Below, piece by piece: positions 44,611 to 52,071 of a DNA stretch of 64,000 nucleotides. A program made the position numbers and the translations under genes. The number at the start of each line of letters is the position of its first letter. The stretch's first letter is position 1. This DNA comes from an uncultured Cuneatibacter sp. (GTDB lineage: Bacteria > Bacillota > Clostridia > Lachnospirales > Lachnospiraceae), in assembly GCA_934234215.1 (NCBI GenBank), contig CAKQHB010000011.1:1-64000 (forward strand), written 5' to 3'. The notes below the pieces were generated by a model. It saw only the letters and a program-made list of their open reading frames with translations. It searched no databases and was not told the DNA's origin.

Positions 44611-45881
44611 TTATCTGCACCTGCCTTTACTATATAGTCTCCGCTCTCCAGCTTGCCGTCCGGATAATCCTCCGGGGTCGTCACGCCGGAAATCGCTACG
44701 TTCTTGCCAATCGTTACATCTGCCGGGATGTAAGTGCGCTCGCCTACGGTTACAAGATCAAATGCGTAGATCTTCTCGCTCAGCTTGCTCGGTGCGAACT
44801 CGCCAACACCCATCACAACACGCTCGCCTACTTCGCTGTCTTCTGCGATGATCGCCTTTGTGATCTGGGCACCGGCACCAATCACCGTATTCTTCATGAT
44901 GATGGAATCCCGGACAACCGCGCCCTCTGCAATTACAACGCCGGGTCCGATAACGGAGTTGTAAACTTCGCCATAAATCTCGGCGCCTTCACCGATGATA
45001 CTGCGGCTTACGACTGCGTTTGCTGCCACATACTGAGGCGGCAGGATGTCGGACTTGGTATAGATCCGCCAGAACTCTTCGTACAGGTTAAATACAGGAA
45101 TGATATCGATCAGCTCCATGTTTGCTTCCCAATAGGAACCCAGTGTGCCGACATCTTTCCAGTATCCGTTATATTCATAACAGAACAGGCGCTTGCCGTC
45201 TGCATGGATCTTCGGGATAATGTGCTTACCAAAGTCACATTCCGGAATATCCTTCATCTCGATCAGCGCTTCTCTCAGCACCGGCCAGTTGAAGATGTAG
45301 ATACCCATGTTTGCCAGATTGCTTCTCGGATGAGCAGGCTTCTCCTCAAAATCATCAATTCGGTTATTCTCATCCGTGATAATAACACCGAAGCGGCTGG
45401 CTTCCTCGATCGGAACCGGCATCGCTGCGATGGTCAGGTCTGCGTTCTTGGACTTGTGGTAGTCTAACATCACCTCATAGTCCATCTTATAAATATGGTC
45501 ACCGCCTAAAATCAGGACATAGTCCGGATTAAAGGAATCAATGTACTCAATGTTCTGATAAATCGCATTCGCCGTACCGGTATACCACTCACTCTTTCCA
45601 TTCCCCTCATACGGAGGCAGAATGGAAATACCACCTACGTTACGGTCAAGATCCCACGGAATACCGATTCCGATGTGTGCGTTCAGCCGCATCGGCTGAT
45701 ACTGGGTCAGAACACCAACTGTATCAATTCCGGAATTGATACAGTTGCTCAGCGGGAAATCGATAAAACGGTACTTACCCCCAAAGGAAACTGCCGGTTT
45801 TGCAACTTTCGATGTCAAAACACCAAGTCGGCTTCCCTGTCCACCCGCGAGCAGCATAGCAATCATTTCTTTCTTAATCAC
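44607..45881 (-). CDS. glgC: Glucose-1-phosphate adenylyltransferase
   Basis: Makes ADP-glucose, the committed step of glycogen synthesis. 424 residues with the catalytic loop LLAGGQGSRLGVLTSKVAKP, YRFIDFPLSNCINSGI, the FEEKP motif and a C-terminal beta-helix. The start is GTG 45881, preceded by AAGGGGTG at proper distance. First gene of the leftward run glgC-glgD-spoVG-pth-mfd-foldase, with its own promoter at 45935-45962. No branching enzyme or glycogen synthase is in the window. Confidence 0.96.
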   Translation of the reverse strand: MIKKEMIAMLLAGGQGSRLGVLTSKVAKPAVSFGGKYRFIDFPLSNCINSGIDTVGVLTQYQPMRLNAHIGIGIPWDLDRNVGGISILPPYEGNGKSEWYTGTANAIYQNIEYIDSFNPDYVLILGGDHIYKMDYEVMLDYHKSKNADLTIAAMPVPIEEASRFGVIITDENNRIDDFEEKPAHPRSNLANMGIYIFNWPVLREALIEMKDIPECDFGKHIIPKIHADGKRLFCYEYNGYWKDVGTLGSYWEANMELIDIIPVFNLYEEFWRIYTKSDILPPQYVAANAVVSRSIIGEGAEIYGEVYNSVIGPGVVIAEGAVVRDSIIMKNTVIGAGAQITKAIIAEDSEVGERVVMGVGEFAPSKLSEKIYAFDLVTVGERTYIPADVTIGKNVAISGVTTPEDYPDGKLESGDYIVKAGADK

Positions 45882-45934
45882 GATATCACCCCTTGTTGTT
45901 AGTTATTAAAAAGTCCTGCTCAAGTATTGTTTTT

Positions 45935-45962
45935 ATTATACCACAGTCTTCCAGAAAAGCAA
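45935..45962 (-). promoter_or_regulatory. Promoter of glgC
   Basis: Minus strand: TTGCTT (45957-45962), 16 bp spacer, TATAAT (45935-45940), 54 bp before the GTG start. Confidence 0.65.
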
Positions 45963-46051
45963 ACAATATTAACAAATTTCTTACGTGTTTTTTTCTTTGA
46001 TTATACATTTTAACCATTTTACACAATATGTGTGTTCCTGTCTTTTTTCCT

Positions 46052-46080
46052 TTGATTTTTTCATTTGAAACAGCTATAAT
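46052..46080 (+). promoter_or_regulatory. Promoter of murC
   Basis: TTGATT (46052-46057), 17 bp spacer, TATAAT (46075-46080), 38 bp before the murC start. Confidence 0.75.
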
Positions 46081-46117
46081 GAATGCATAATAAATAGGAA
46101 AAGCAGAGGATAATTCC

Positions 46118-47512
46118 ATGTATCAGATAAATTTTAAGCAGCCACAGGCAATTCACTTTATCGGAATCGGCGGTATCAGCATGAGCGGTCTCGCGGAGAT
46201 TCTGCTGGATGTCGGATTCCCGGTATCCGGTTCTGACCCCCATCCGTCCCCGTTGACGGATCATCTCGCCAGCCAGGGCGCAACGATCTATTCCACTCAG
46301 GTAGCTGAGAACATCACCGATGATGTCCGCATCGTTGTGTACACCGCAGCGATCCATCCGGACAACCCGGAGTACAAAGAGGCAGTGCGCAGAGAGCTTC
46401 CGATGCTCAGCCGTGCCGATCTGCTTGGACAGATCATGGAGAACTACAAAAACTCCATCGCCATCTCCGGTACCCACGGCAAGACGACAACCACCTCTAT
46501 GATTTCTGAGATCCTGCTTGGCACCGATCTGGACCCCACGATCTCCGTTGGCGGCATCCTGCCCTCGATTCACGGCAACATCCGCATCGGCGCTCATTCC
46601 GTCTTTGTCACCGAAGCATGTGAGTACACAAACAGCTTCCTGTCCTTCTATCCGACTCAGGAAATCATCTTAAACATTCAGGAGGATCATTTGGATTTCT
46701 TCAAGGATCTGGAGGACATCCGCCATTCCTTCCGCCGTTTTGAGGAGAATCTGAAGAAGGGCGGCACTCTGATCATCAACGGACAGATCGACCGTCTGCC
46801 GGAGCTGACTGCCGGACTGACCTGTCCTGTTGTGACATTCGGTATGACCGGAACAGAAGATTATTTTGCAACCAATATTACTTATAATGAACTGGGCTTC
46901 CCCGGATTTGCGATCCACAAGAAAAACACCGATGGCTCTGACATCCTGCTGTGTCAGGTACAGCTTCAGGTTCCCGGCGATCACAACATCGCAAATGCAC
47001 TTGCCGCCGCTGCTTCCGCAGACCAGCTGCATGTCGCTCCGGAGCAGATCGCAGCCGGACTTTCCGGATTTTCCGGAACTGACCGCCGCTTCGAAAAGAA
47101 GGGCGAGCTTGGCGGTGTGACGATCATTGATGACTATGCACATCATCCTCAGGAGATCACCGCTACCTTAAAGGCTGCAGCGCGTTACCCGCACCGCAAG
47201 ATCTGGTGTGTGTTCCAGCCTCATACTTATACCCGTACCAAAGCATTTCTGGACGACTTCGCAAAGGCACTTTCCATGGCAGACGAAGTGGTACTTGCCG
47301 ACATCTATGCTGCTCGTGAGACCGATACTCTGGGCATCAGCTCAAAGGATCTGGCAGAGCGGATTGCCGCACTGGGCACATCCGTTCACTATTTCCCGTC
47401 CTTCGACGAGATCGAGACATTTTTGCTGACAAATTGTATCCACGGTGATTTGTTGATAACTATGGGTGCCGGAGATGTGGTAAAAATAGGCGAATCCTTA
47501 CTTGGACTCTAA
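46118..47512 (+). CDS. murC: UDP-N-acetylmuramate--L-alanine ligase
   Basis: Adds L-alanine to UDP-MurNAc in peptidoglycan precursor synthesis. 464 residues: N-terminal nucleotide-binding FIGIGGISMSGLAEIL, ATP loop ISGTHGKTTTTSM, FVTEACEYTNSFL, and the late DDYAHHPQEI and FQPHTYTRTK motifs. ATG 46118 follows AGAGGAT. Divergent from glgC. Its stop is followed at once by DnaA boxes and a terminator. Confidence 0.97.
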   Translation: MYQINFKQPQAIHFIGIGGISMSGLAEILLDVGFPVSGSDPHPSPLTDHLASQGATIYSTQVAENITDDVRIVVYTAAIHPDNPEYKEAVRRELPMLSRADLLGQIMENYKNSIAISGTHGKTTTTSMISEILLGTDLDPTISVGGILPSIHGNIRIGAHSVFVTEACEYTNSFLSFYPTQEIILNIQEDHLDFFKDLEDIRHSFRRFEENLKKGGTLIINGQIDRLPELTAGLTCPVVTFGMTGTEDYFATNITYNELGFPGFAIHKKNTDGSDILLCQVQLQVPGDHNIANALAAAASADQLHVAPEQIAAGLSGFSGTDRRFEKKGELGGVTIIDDYAHHPQEITATLKAAARYPHRKIWCVFQPHTYTRTKAFLDDFAKALSMADEVVLADIYAARETDTLGISSKDLAERIAALGTSVHYFPSFDEIETFLLTNCIHGDLLITMGAGDVVKIGESLLGL

Positions 47513-47513
47513 G

Positions 47514-47531
47514 TTATCCACATTATCCACA
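47514..47531 (+). promoter_or_regulatory. Two abutting DnaA boxes
   Basis: TTATCCACA at 47514-47522 and again at 47523-47531, head to tail with no gap. Both match the consensus exactly. Confidence 0.8.
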
Positions 47532-47533
47532 AG

Positions 47534-47577
47534 AAAATCCACGAAATCGCATTTTTTGATTTTGTGGATTTTTCCTT
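47534..47577 (+). terminator. Terminator of murC
   Basis: AAAATCCACGAAATC (47534-47548) pairs with GATTTTGTGGATTTT (47558-47572), followed by more T. It lies immediately after the first DnaA-box pair. Confidence 0.75.
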
Positions 47578-47670
47578 GTTCTCCACCGAATTTATGAAAT
47601 TGTCGAAAATGGCTTAGAATAAAGAATTTTAAGAGCTTTTCCGTCGGATTTTTATTGGATATCCCCGTAG

Positions 47671-47687
47671 TTATCCACTTATCCACA
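47671..47687 (+). promoter_or_regulatory. Second pair of DnaA boxes
   Basis: TTATCCACT (47671-47679) and TTATCCACA (47679-47687), overlapping by one base. They lie about 50 bp upstream of the dnaD -35 box. Confidence 0.75.
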
Positions 47688-47734
47688 ATCTACCTCGCGA
47701 ATTTCTTACACATTTCGGTGGAAACAGGCTCCTA

Positions 47735-47763
47735 TTTTCAAAAAGTGGTGGATATGTTATACT
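47735..47763 (+). promoter_or_regulatory. Promoter of dnaD
   Basis: TTTTCA (47735-47740), 17 bp spacer, TATACT (47758-47763), 37 bp before the start. The -35 is weak, which fits a promoter that needs or is tuned by a bound protein such as DnaA. Confidence 0.5.
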
Positions 47764-47800
47764 TGCAACCAGTACAAATCATGCAGAAAGAAGGAGTTTC

Positions 47801-49024
47801 ATGTCACCATTTATCCTGCATCAAAAAGGCGCCGGACCGTCTTTATCTGTTCCGATCTGGTTTTTAACTGAATATATGCCGGAAGCCAATGGCGATTTTG
47901 TCAAAGTCTATCTCTTTTTGCTCCTGACCGCCAGCCGCTCCGAGGCCAGCCTGTCTGTGGATACGATTGCAGATGAGCTGTCCTGTACAGAGTCCGATGT
48001 GATCCGTGCTTTGAAATATTGGGAGAAGCGCGGTCTGCTGCTCCTTGTGACCGGCGCGGACGGCTCCCTCCACGAGGTCGAGCTGATCGACCCGACACCG
48101 GAGGCTGCCGCCCAGACAACGACATTCTCCACTCCGGTCTCCGCTGTAGCACAGACTGCTGCTGCGATGACATCCGCTCCGCAGCCCGTGACACCGGATA
48201 TCCCGAAGGAGCCGCAGGTGGCTGCCCGCAAAGCGCCACAGCCTGTCTCCTCCGCTTCCGTGCTGAACGATCCGGAGTTCCAGACACTTGTGATGGTTTC
48301 CGAGCAGTATCTCGGACGCACGCTGTCCCGCTCCGATGTGGATATCTTTGCGAGCTGGTATCACGATACCGATCACAACTTTGATCTTATCGACCACCTT
48401 GTACAATATTGCGTGGAGAGACAGATCCCTCGTCTGGACTATATGAACAAGGTCCTGATCAACTGGCAGAACGCCGGCATCAAGACCGTCCAGGAGGCGA
48501 AGGATTTCAGCAAGCAGCAGTCCGAAGACATGTGGGCTGTCTTCCGGGAACTTGGCATTACCAACCATCGCCCGACTACGGAAGAAGCCGGCAAGCTAGA
48601 CTACTGGCGCAAGAATCTGGGTTTTTCTATGGAGATGATCCTGGAAGCCTGCCGCCGCACGATCCGATCCATTCAGTCCCCGAACTTTAACTATGTTCAG
48701 GGCATCCTGGAGGACTGGAACAAACAAAATGTACATGATATGGAGGCTCTCAAAAAAGCCGACGAAGCATTTGATGCGGAGAAGGCTGGACGAGGCACCG
48801 GCAAGCGCTCCTCCGCGGAACGCCGATCCGGCGGAGCCAGACGCTCTGCTTCCTCTCCGAACCGCTTCCATAATTTCGAACAACGCTCCTACGACTATCA
48901 GGAATGGCAGCAGGATCTTCTGTCTCCGTATCAGAACCAGAATCCGACCCCCGATCCTGTCCCCGACACTGCGGGAGACAGCTGGGCGGATACGCTGCTC
49001 GCCTCTTATAAAAAGAAGGGTTAA
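47801..49024 (+). CDS. DnaD-domain primosome protein
   Basis: 407 residues. An N-terminal winged-helix module (about 20-85, with DTIADELSCTESDVIRALKY) is followed by an Ala/Pro/Thr linker (about 95-150) and two DnaB_2/DnaD C-domain modules, seen by their Y-x3-(I/V)-L-x-x-W motifs (LDYMNKVLINW and FNYVQGILEDW). A basic Arg/Ser tail follows. It should help load the replicative helicase at origins or restart sites, with the next gene's ATPase. ATG 47801 follows AAGGAG. Same operon as the loader, 3 nt apart. Confidence 0.9.
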   Translation: MSPFILHQKGAGPSLSVPIWFLTEYMPEANGDFVKVYLFLLLTASRSEASLSVDTIADELSCTESDVIRALKYWEKRGLLLLVTGADGSLHEVELIDPTPEAAAQTTTFSTPVSAVAQTAAAMTSAPQPVTPDIPKEPQVAARKAPQPVSSASVLNDPEFQTLVMVSEQYLGRTLSRSDVDIFASWYHDTDHNFDLIDHLVQYCVERQIPRLDYMNKVLINWQNAGIKTVQEAKDFSKQQSEDMWAVFRELGITNHRPTTEEAGKLDYWRKNLGFSMEMILEACRRTIRSIQSPNFNYVQGILEDWNKQNVHDMEALKKADEAFDAEKAGRGTGKRSSAERRSGGARRSASSPNRFHNFEQRSYDYQEWQQDLLSPYQNQNPTPDPVPDTAGDSWADTLLASYKKKG

Positions 49025-49027
49025 ATT

Positions 49028-50032
49028 ATGCCATTAAAAAATTCGCAATACGATGCCCTCATGCGGGAATATAACCGCAGACAGGCGGAAGACTACAGAC
49101 GTCAGGCTGCCTGTATCGAGGAGATCCATGCCCGAATCCCGGCAGTTGCAGAATGTGAGCGGCAGATCCGCGCCCTCTCTCTGGAGCAGGTTGCAAGCCG
49201 CGTGCAGGGCGACGATTCCGGCAGGGCGCTGTACCGTGCCAAGCTGGATGATCTCATCCACGAAAAAGAAAAGCTTCTGACCGATGCCGGATATCCAGCC
49301 GATTACATGCAGATGCATTACACCTGCCCCGACTGCAAGGACACCGGCTACATCGGACAGAAGCGCTGCCATTGCTTTATCCGCGCCGCAGCTGCACTGC
49401 GCTATGATCAGTCCGGTCTGCAGCAGGTCTTAGAAAAAGAAAACTTCTCCACCTTCACCGATCAGTATTACGATGATAAGGTGATGGTACCGGAGCTGGG
49501 CATGACCGTGCGGCAGCATATGCGCCATATCGTGTCTCAGTGCCTCGCTTATATCGACCAGTTCGGGGAAAAACACGACAGTCTGCTTTTTACCGGCAAC
49601 ACCGGTGTGGGCAAGACCTTCCTGACCCACTGCATCGCAAAAGCGCTTCTGGATCAGGGCTATTCCGTTGTATCCTTTACCGCGTCCCAGCTGTTTTCCC
49701 TGTTTTCCAGTCAGATTTCCCATCGGGAGGATGATGATCTGGCAGAGTTGGATTCCGACATTCTGGACTGTGATCTGCTCATCATCGACGATCTGGGCAC
49801 GGAGCTGGGGAATACTTTTGATAACGCCAAGCTGTTTCACTGTATCAATCAGAGACTTCTCCTGCAGAAATCTACGATCATTTCCACCAACCTCTCTCTG
49901 GAGGCTGTGACGGATCGCTATTCTGTCCGGGTGACTTCCCGTCTGTTCTCCGAATATCAGGTTCTGCCGCTTTTTGGCTCTGATATCCGAAAAGAGAAGG
50001 CGCGCACCCGCGATCTGCACCGGAACTCTTGA
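49028..50032 (+). CDS. DnaI/DnaC-like helicase loader ATPase
   Basis: 334 residues. A helical N-terminus (1-90), a zinc-binding segment CPDCKDTGYIGQKRCHC (Cys100, 103, 114, 116), then an AAA+ domain with Walker A GNTGVGKT (190-197), Walker B LLIIDDLGTE and sensor STNLSLEA. This is the arrangement of clostridial DnaI-type loaders, which place DnaB helicase on DNA. Starts 3 nt after the dnaD-like gene; its stop codon lies inside the prs -35 box. Confidence 0.9.
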   Translation: MPLKNSQYDALMREYNRRQAEDYRRQAACIEEIHARIPAVAECERQIRALSLEQVASRVQGDDSGRALYRAKLDDLIHEKEKLLTDAGYPADYMQMHYTCPDCKDTGYIGQKRCHCFIRAAAALRYDQSGLQQVLEKENFSTFTDQYYDDKVMVPELGMTVRQHMRHIVSQCLAYIDQFGEKHDSLLFTGNTGVGKTFLTHCIAKALLDQGYSVVSFTASQLFSLFSSQISHREDDDLAELDSDILDCDLLIIDDLGTELGNTFDNAKLFHCINQRLLLQKSTIISTNLSLEAVTDRYSVRVTSRLFSEYQVLPLFGSDIRKEKARTRDLHRNS

Positions 50033-50057
50033 CGAAACCCGCTTGTTCTGTTATAAA
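50029..50057 (+). promoter_or_regulatory. Promoter of prs, overlapping the loader stop codon
   Basis: TTGACG (50029-50034), 17 bp spacer, TATAAA (50052-50057), 43 bp before the prs ATG. The loader TGA (50030-50032) is within the -35 box. Confidence 0.65.
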
Positions 50058-50100
50058 ATGATAACGTTGACTTTTTGTAACTTACTTATGGAGGATAATC

Positions 50101-51303
50101 ATGCAAAATCAGACGAATTCCCATCCACTGTACACAATTCCGGTCGGTCCTCTGGGTCTGATCCCTATGAACGGATGCCAGCCTCTCGGAGAGAAGGTTG
50201 ATGCATACCTGTCCATGTGGCGTCACCAGCGCGAGCAGAGTCCGGAAAACCGCCTTTCTTTCCTGGAATACCAGAAGGACTCCTACATCGTAGATGCAGC
50301 CGTTCCGCGTTTCGGTTCCGGTGAAGCAAAGGGTATCATCAACCAGTCCGTTCGTGGTGATGATCTCTACATTCTGGTGGACGTCTGCAACTACAGTCTG
50401 ACTTATTCCCTCAGCGGACATGTAAATCATATGTCACCTGACGACCATTTTCAGGATCTGAAGCGTATCATCGCTGCTGCAGGCGGCAAGGCAAAGCGTA
50501 TTACCGTTATCATGCCGTTCCTGTATGAGAGCAGACAGCACCGCCGCACCGGCAGAGAGTCTATGGACTGCGCTATGATGCTGCAGGAGCTGGTTCACAT
50601 GGGCGTTGACAACATCATCACCTTTGATGCTCATGATCCCCGTGTCCAGAATGCGATTCCACTGCATGGCTTTGAGGACGTTTCCTGTACCTACCAGTTC
50701 ATGAAGGCGCTGATCGCTGCAGAGCCGAATCTGCAGATCGATGCCGATCATCTGATGGTTATCAGCCCGGATGAGGGCGGTATGTCCAGAGCTGTCAAGT
50801 ACACCAACTACATGGGCGTAGACATGGGTATGTTCTACAAGCGCCGCGATTATACCCGTATCGTAAACGGTAAGAACCCCATCGTTGCTCACGAGTTCCT
50901 TGGTTCCAACGTAGAGGGCAAGGACATGCTGATCATCGACGATATGATTTCTTCCGGTGACAGTATGTTAGACGTTGCCAGAGAGCTGAAACGCCGCAAG
51001 GCTCGCAAGGTCTTTGTTGCAGCTACCTTCGGTCTGTTCACAAACGGTCTGGCAAAGTTCGACGAAGCTTATGAGAATGGTCTGATCGACCGTGTTCTGA
51101 CGACCAACCTGATCTACCAGACTCCCGGTCTGCTGTCCAGACCTTACTATGTCAGCGTAGATCTGTCCAAGTACCTGGCACTGCTGATCGATCATCTGAA
51201 CCACAACGCAAGTATTCAGGATCTGCTGATCCCCACCGATCGTATCAACCGCCTGCTGGCAAAGCACAAGGCTGCACAGAGCGAGCAGAAGGAAGAGGCT
51301 TAA
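50101..51303 (+). CDS. prs: Ribose-phosphate pyrophosphokinase, long form
   Basis: Makes PRPP from ribose-5-phosphate and ATP for nucleotide, His and Trp synthesis. At 400 residues it is about 80 longer than the usual enzyme. It keeps the catalytic flexible-loop region (VIMPFLYESRQHRRTGRESM) and the PRPP-binding loop LIIDDMISSGDSM, but the N-terminus has an extra lead (MNGCQPLGEKVDAYLSMW) and the C-terminus an extra charged tail. Long forms like this are, from memory, common in Lachnospiraceae. ATG 50101 follows GGAGG. Single gene. Confidence 0.92.
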   Translation: MQNQTNSHPLYTIPVGPLGLIPMNGCQPLGEKVDAYLSMWRHQREQSPENRLSFLEYQKDSYIVDAAVPRFGSGEAKGIINQSVRGDDLYILVDVCNYSLTYSLSGHVNHMSPDDHFQDLKRIIAAAGGKAKRITVIMPFLYESRQHRRTGRESMDCAMMLQELVHMGVDNIITFDAHDPRVQNAIPLHGFEDVSCTYQFMKALIAAEPNLQIDADHLMVISPDEGGMSRAVKYTNYMGVDMGMFYKRRDYTRIVNGKNPIVAHEFLGSNVEGKDMLIIDDMISSGDSMLDVARELKRRKARKVFVAATFGLFTNGLAKFDEAYENGLIDRVLTTNLIYQTPGLLSRPYYVSVDLSKYLALLIDHLNHNASIQDLLIPTDRINRLLAKHKAAQSEQKEEA

Positions 51304-51349
51304 TTCGAATCCCTTCGATAAAAAGCAATTTTATTTTCTCAGATGAAAA

Positions 51350-51613
51350 AGAATGTGCCTTGGCACATTCTCGCGCCGAGCGCGGTCGCTTGCGACATAT
51401 TTCTTCTTCGCGCGAGTGCGCATCCCGCGGAGCGCTTTTTTACTTTATAGGAAATGTAACGCAATTTCCTATAAAGTAAAAATAGAATCCTGCGATACAG
51501 GATTCTCCGCCTGCGGCGGGTCGCGAAGCGACAAATTCTTTTCCGCCGCAGTGCGATCCACGCGTAGCGTTTTTTTTGCTTTATAGGAGATGCGACGCAA
51601 TTTCCTATAAAGC
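51350..51613. repeat. Two diverged tandem copies of a ~135 bp structured repeat
   Basis: Each copy starts with a short hairpin (AGAATGTGCC/GGCACATTCT at 51350-51371; AGAATCCTG/CAGGATTCT at 51484-51506), passes a GC-rich part with a GGTCGC or GGGTCGC box and T-runs, and ends with a long stem: ACTTTATAGGAAAT with ATTTCCTATAAAGT (51442-51477) in copy 1, GCTTTATAGGAGAT with ATTTCCTATAAAGC (51578-51613) in copy 2. The base pair at the stem foot changes on both sides. This fills most of the 51304-51676 gap. Confidence 0.75.
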
Positions 51614-51615
51614 AA

Positions 51616-51656
51616 AAAGACGCGATTTCCAGTTTTGATTTGGAAATCGCGTCTTT
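51616..51656 (-). terminator. Terminator of the csoR-copA unit
   Basis: GACGCGATTTCCA (51619-51631) pairs with TGGAAATCGCGTC (51641-51653), extended by AAA/TTT. On the minus strand it is followed by TTTTTGC. Confidence 0.8.
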
Positions 51657-51676
51657 CTTATTTTTCCTAATCTGCT

Positions 51677-51850
51677 TTAGTCCATCAGCGTATATGTGAA
51701 CATCGCATAGTGCAGGCGACTGCCCTCCCGGATTTCCTCCGGCAGAAGCGCTCTCGCCACCAGCTTCCACTCTGCAGACGGATCGTCCGCCTGCTGCAGC
51801 TGTGCATAGTCGCCGTCGATCTGTGCTACGATATAATCACACTCAAACAT
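51677..51850 (-). CDS. Small DUF3006-like protein
   Basis: 57 residues: CDYIVAQIDGDYAQLQQAD, then VARALLPEEIREGSRLHY. The GDYA and LLP..(x)EG pattern resembles DUF3006, tiny beta-barrel proteins of unknown function; the match is from memory. ATG 51850 follows AAGGAG. It lies 11 nt after copA and before the operon terminator, so it is probably the last gene of the copper operon. Confidence 0.6.
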   Translation of the reverse strand: MFECDYIVAQIDGDYAQLQQADDPSAEWKLVARALLPEEIREGSRLHYAMFTYTLMD

Positions 51851-51861
51851 CTCGTTTCTCC

Positions 51862-52071
51862 TTATTCCAGACCACAAAACTTATAACCAGCTTCCTCTAC
51901 AACAGCCTTGAACTCGCCCTCGGCAACTTCTCGCTCGCAGGTTACAACAGCATTCTTCGCCTCGTGGCTGACGGATACTACGGTCACACCTTCCATTCCA
52001 TTCAGTGCCTTTGTCATCGCTGCTTCGCAGTGCGGGCACATCATACCCTCGATCTTGATTGTCTTTGTCAT
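51862..52071 (-). CDS. copZ: CopZ-like copper chaperone, internal in-frame start within copA
   Basis: The C-terminal HMA domain of copA begins with an in-frame ATG at 52071 preceded by a perfect AGGAGG (52080-52085) at 8 nt spacing. Translation from there would give a free 69-residue protein, the usual length of CopZ (MTKTIKIEGMMCPHCEAAM). The strong site suggests that both the fused and the free form are made. This is inferred from the ribosome site; no internal promoter was evaluated. Confidence 0.6.
   Translation of the reverse strand: MTKTIKIEGMMCPHCEAAMTKALNGMEGVTVVSVSHEAKNAVVTCEREVAEGEFKAVVEEAGYKFCGLE

Noticed and set aside
47514..47687. Chromosome origin (oriC)
   Set aside because: DnaA boxes are present, but dnaA, dnaN and an AT-rich unwinding element are absent; regulation of dnaD or DnaA titration is simpler.
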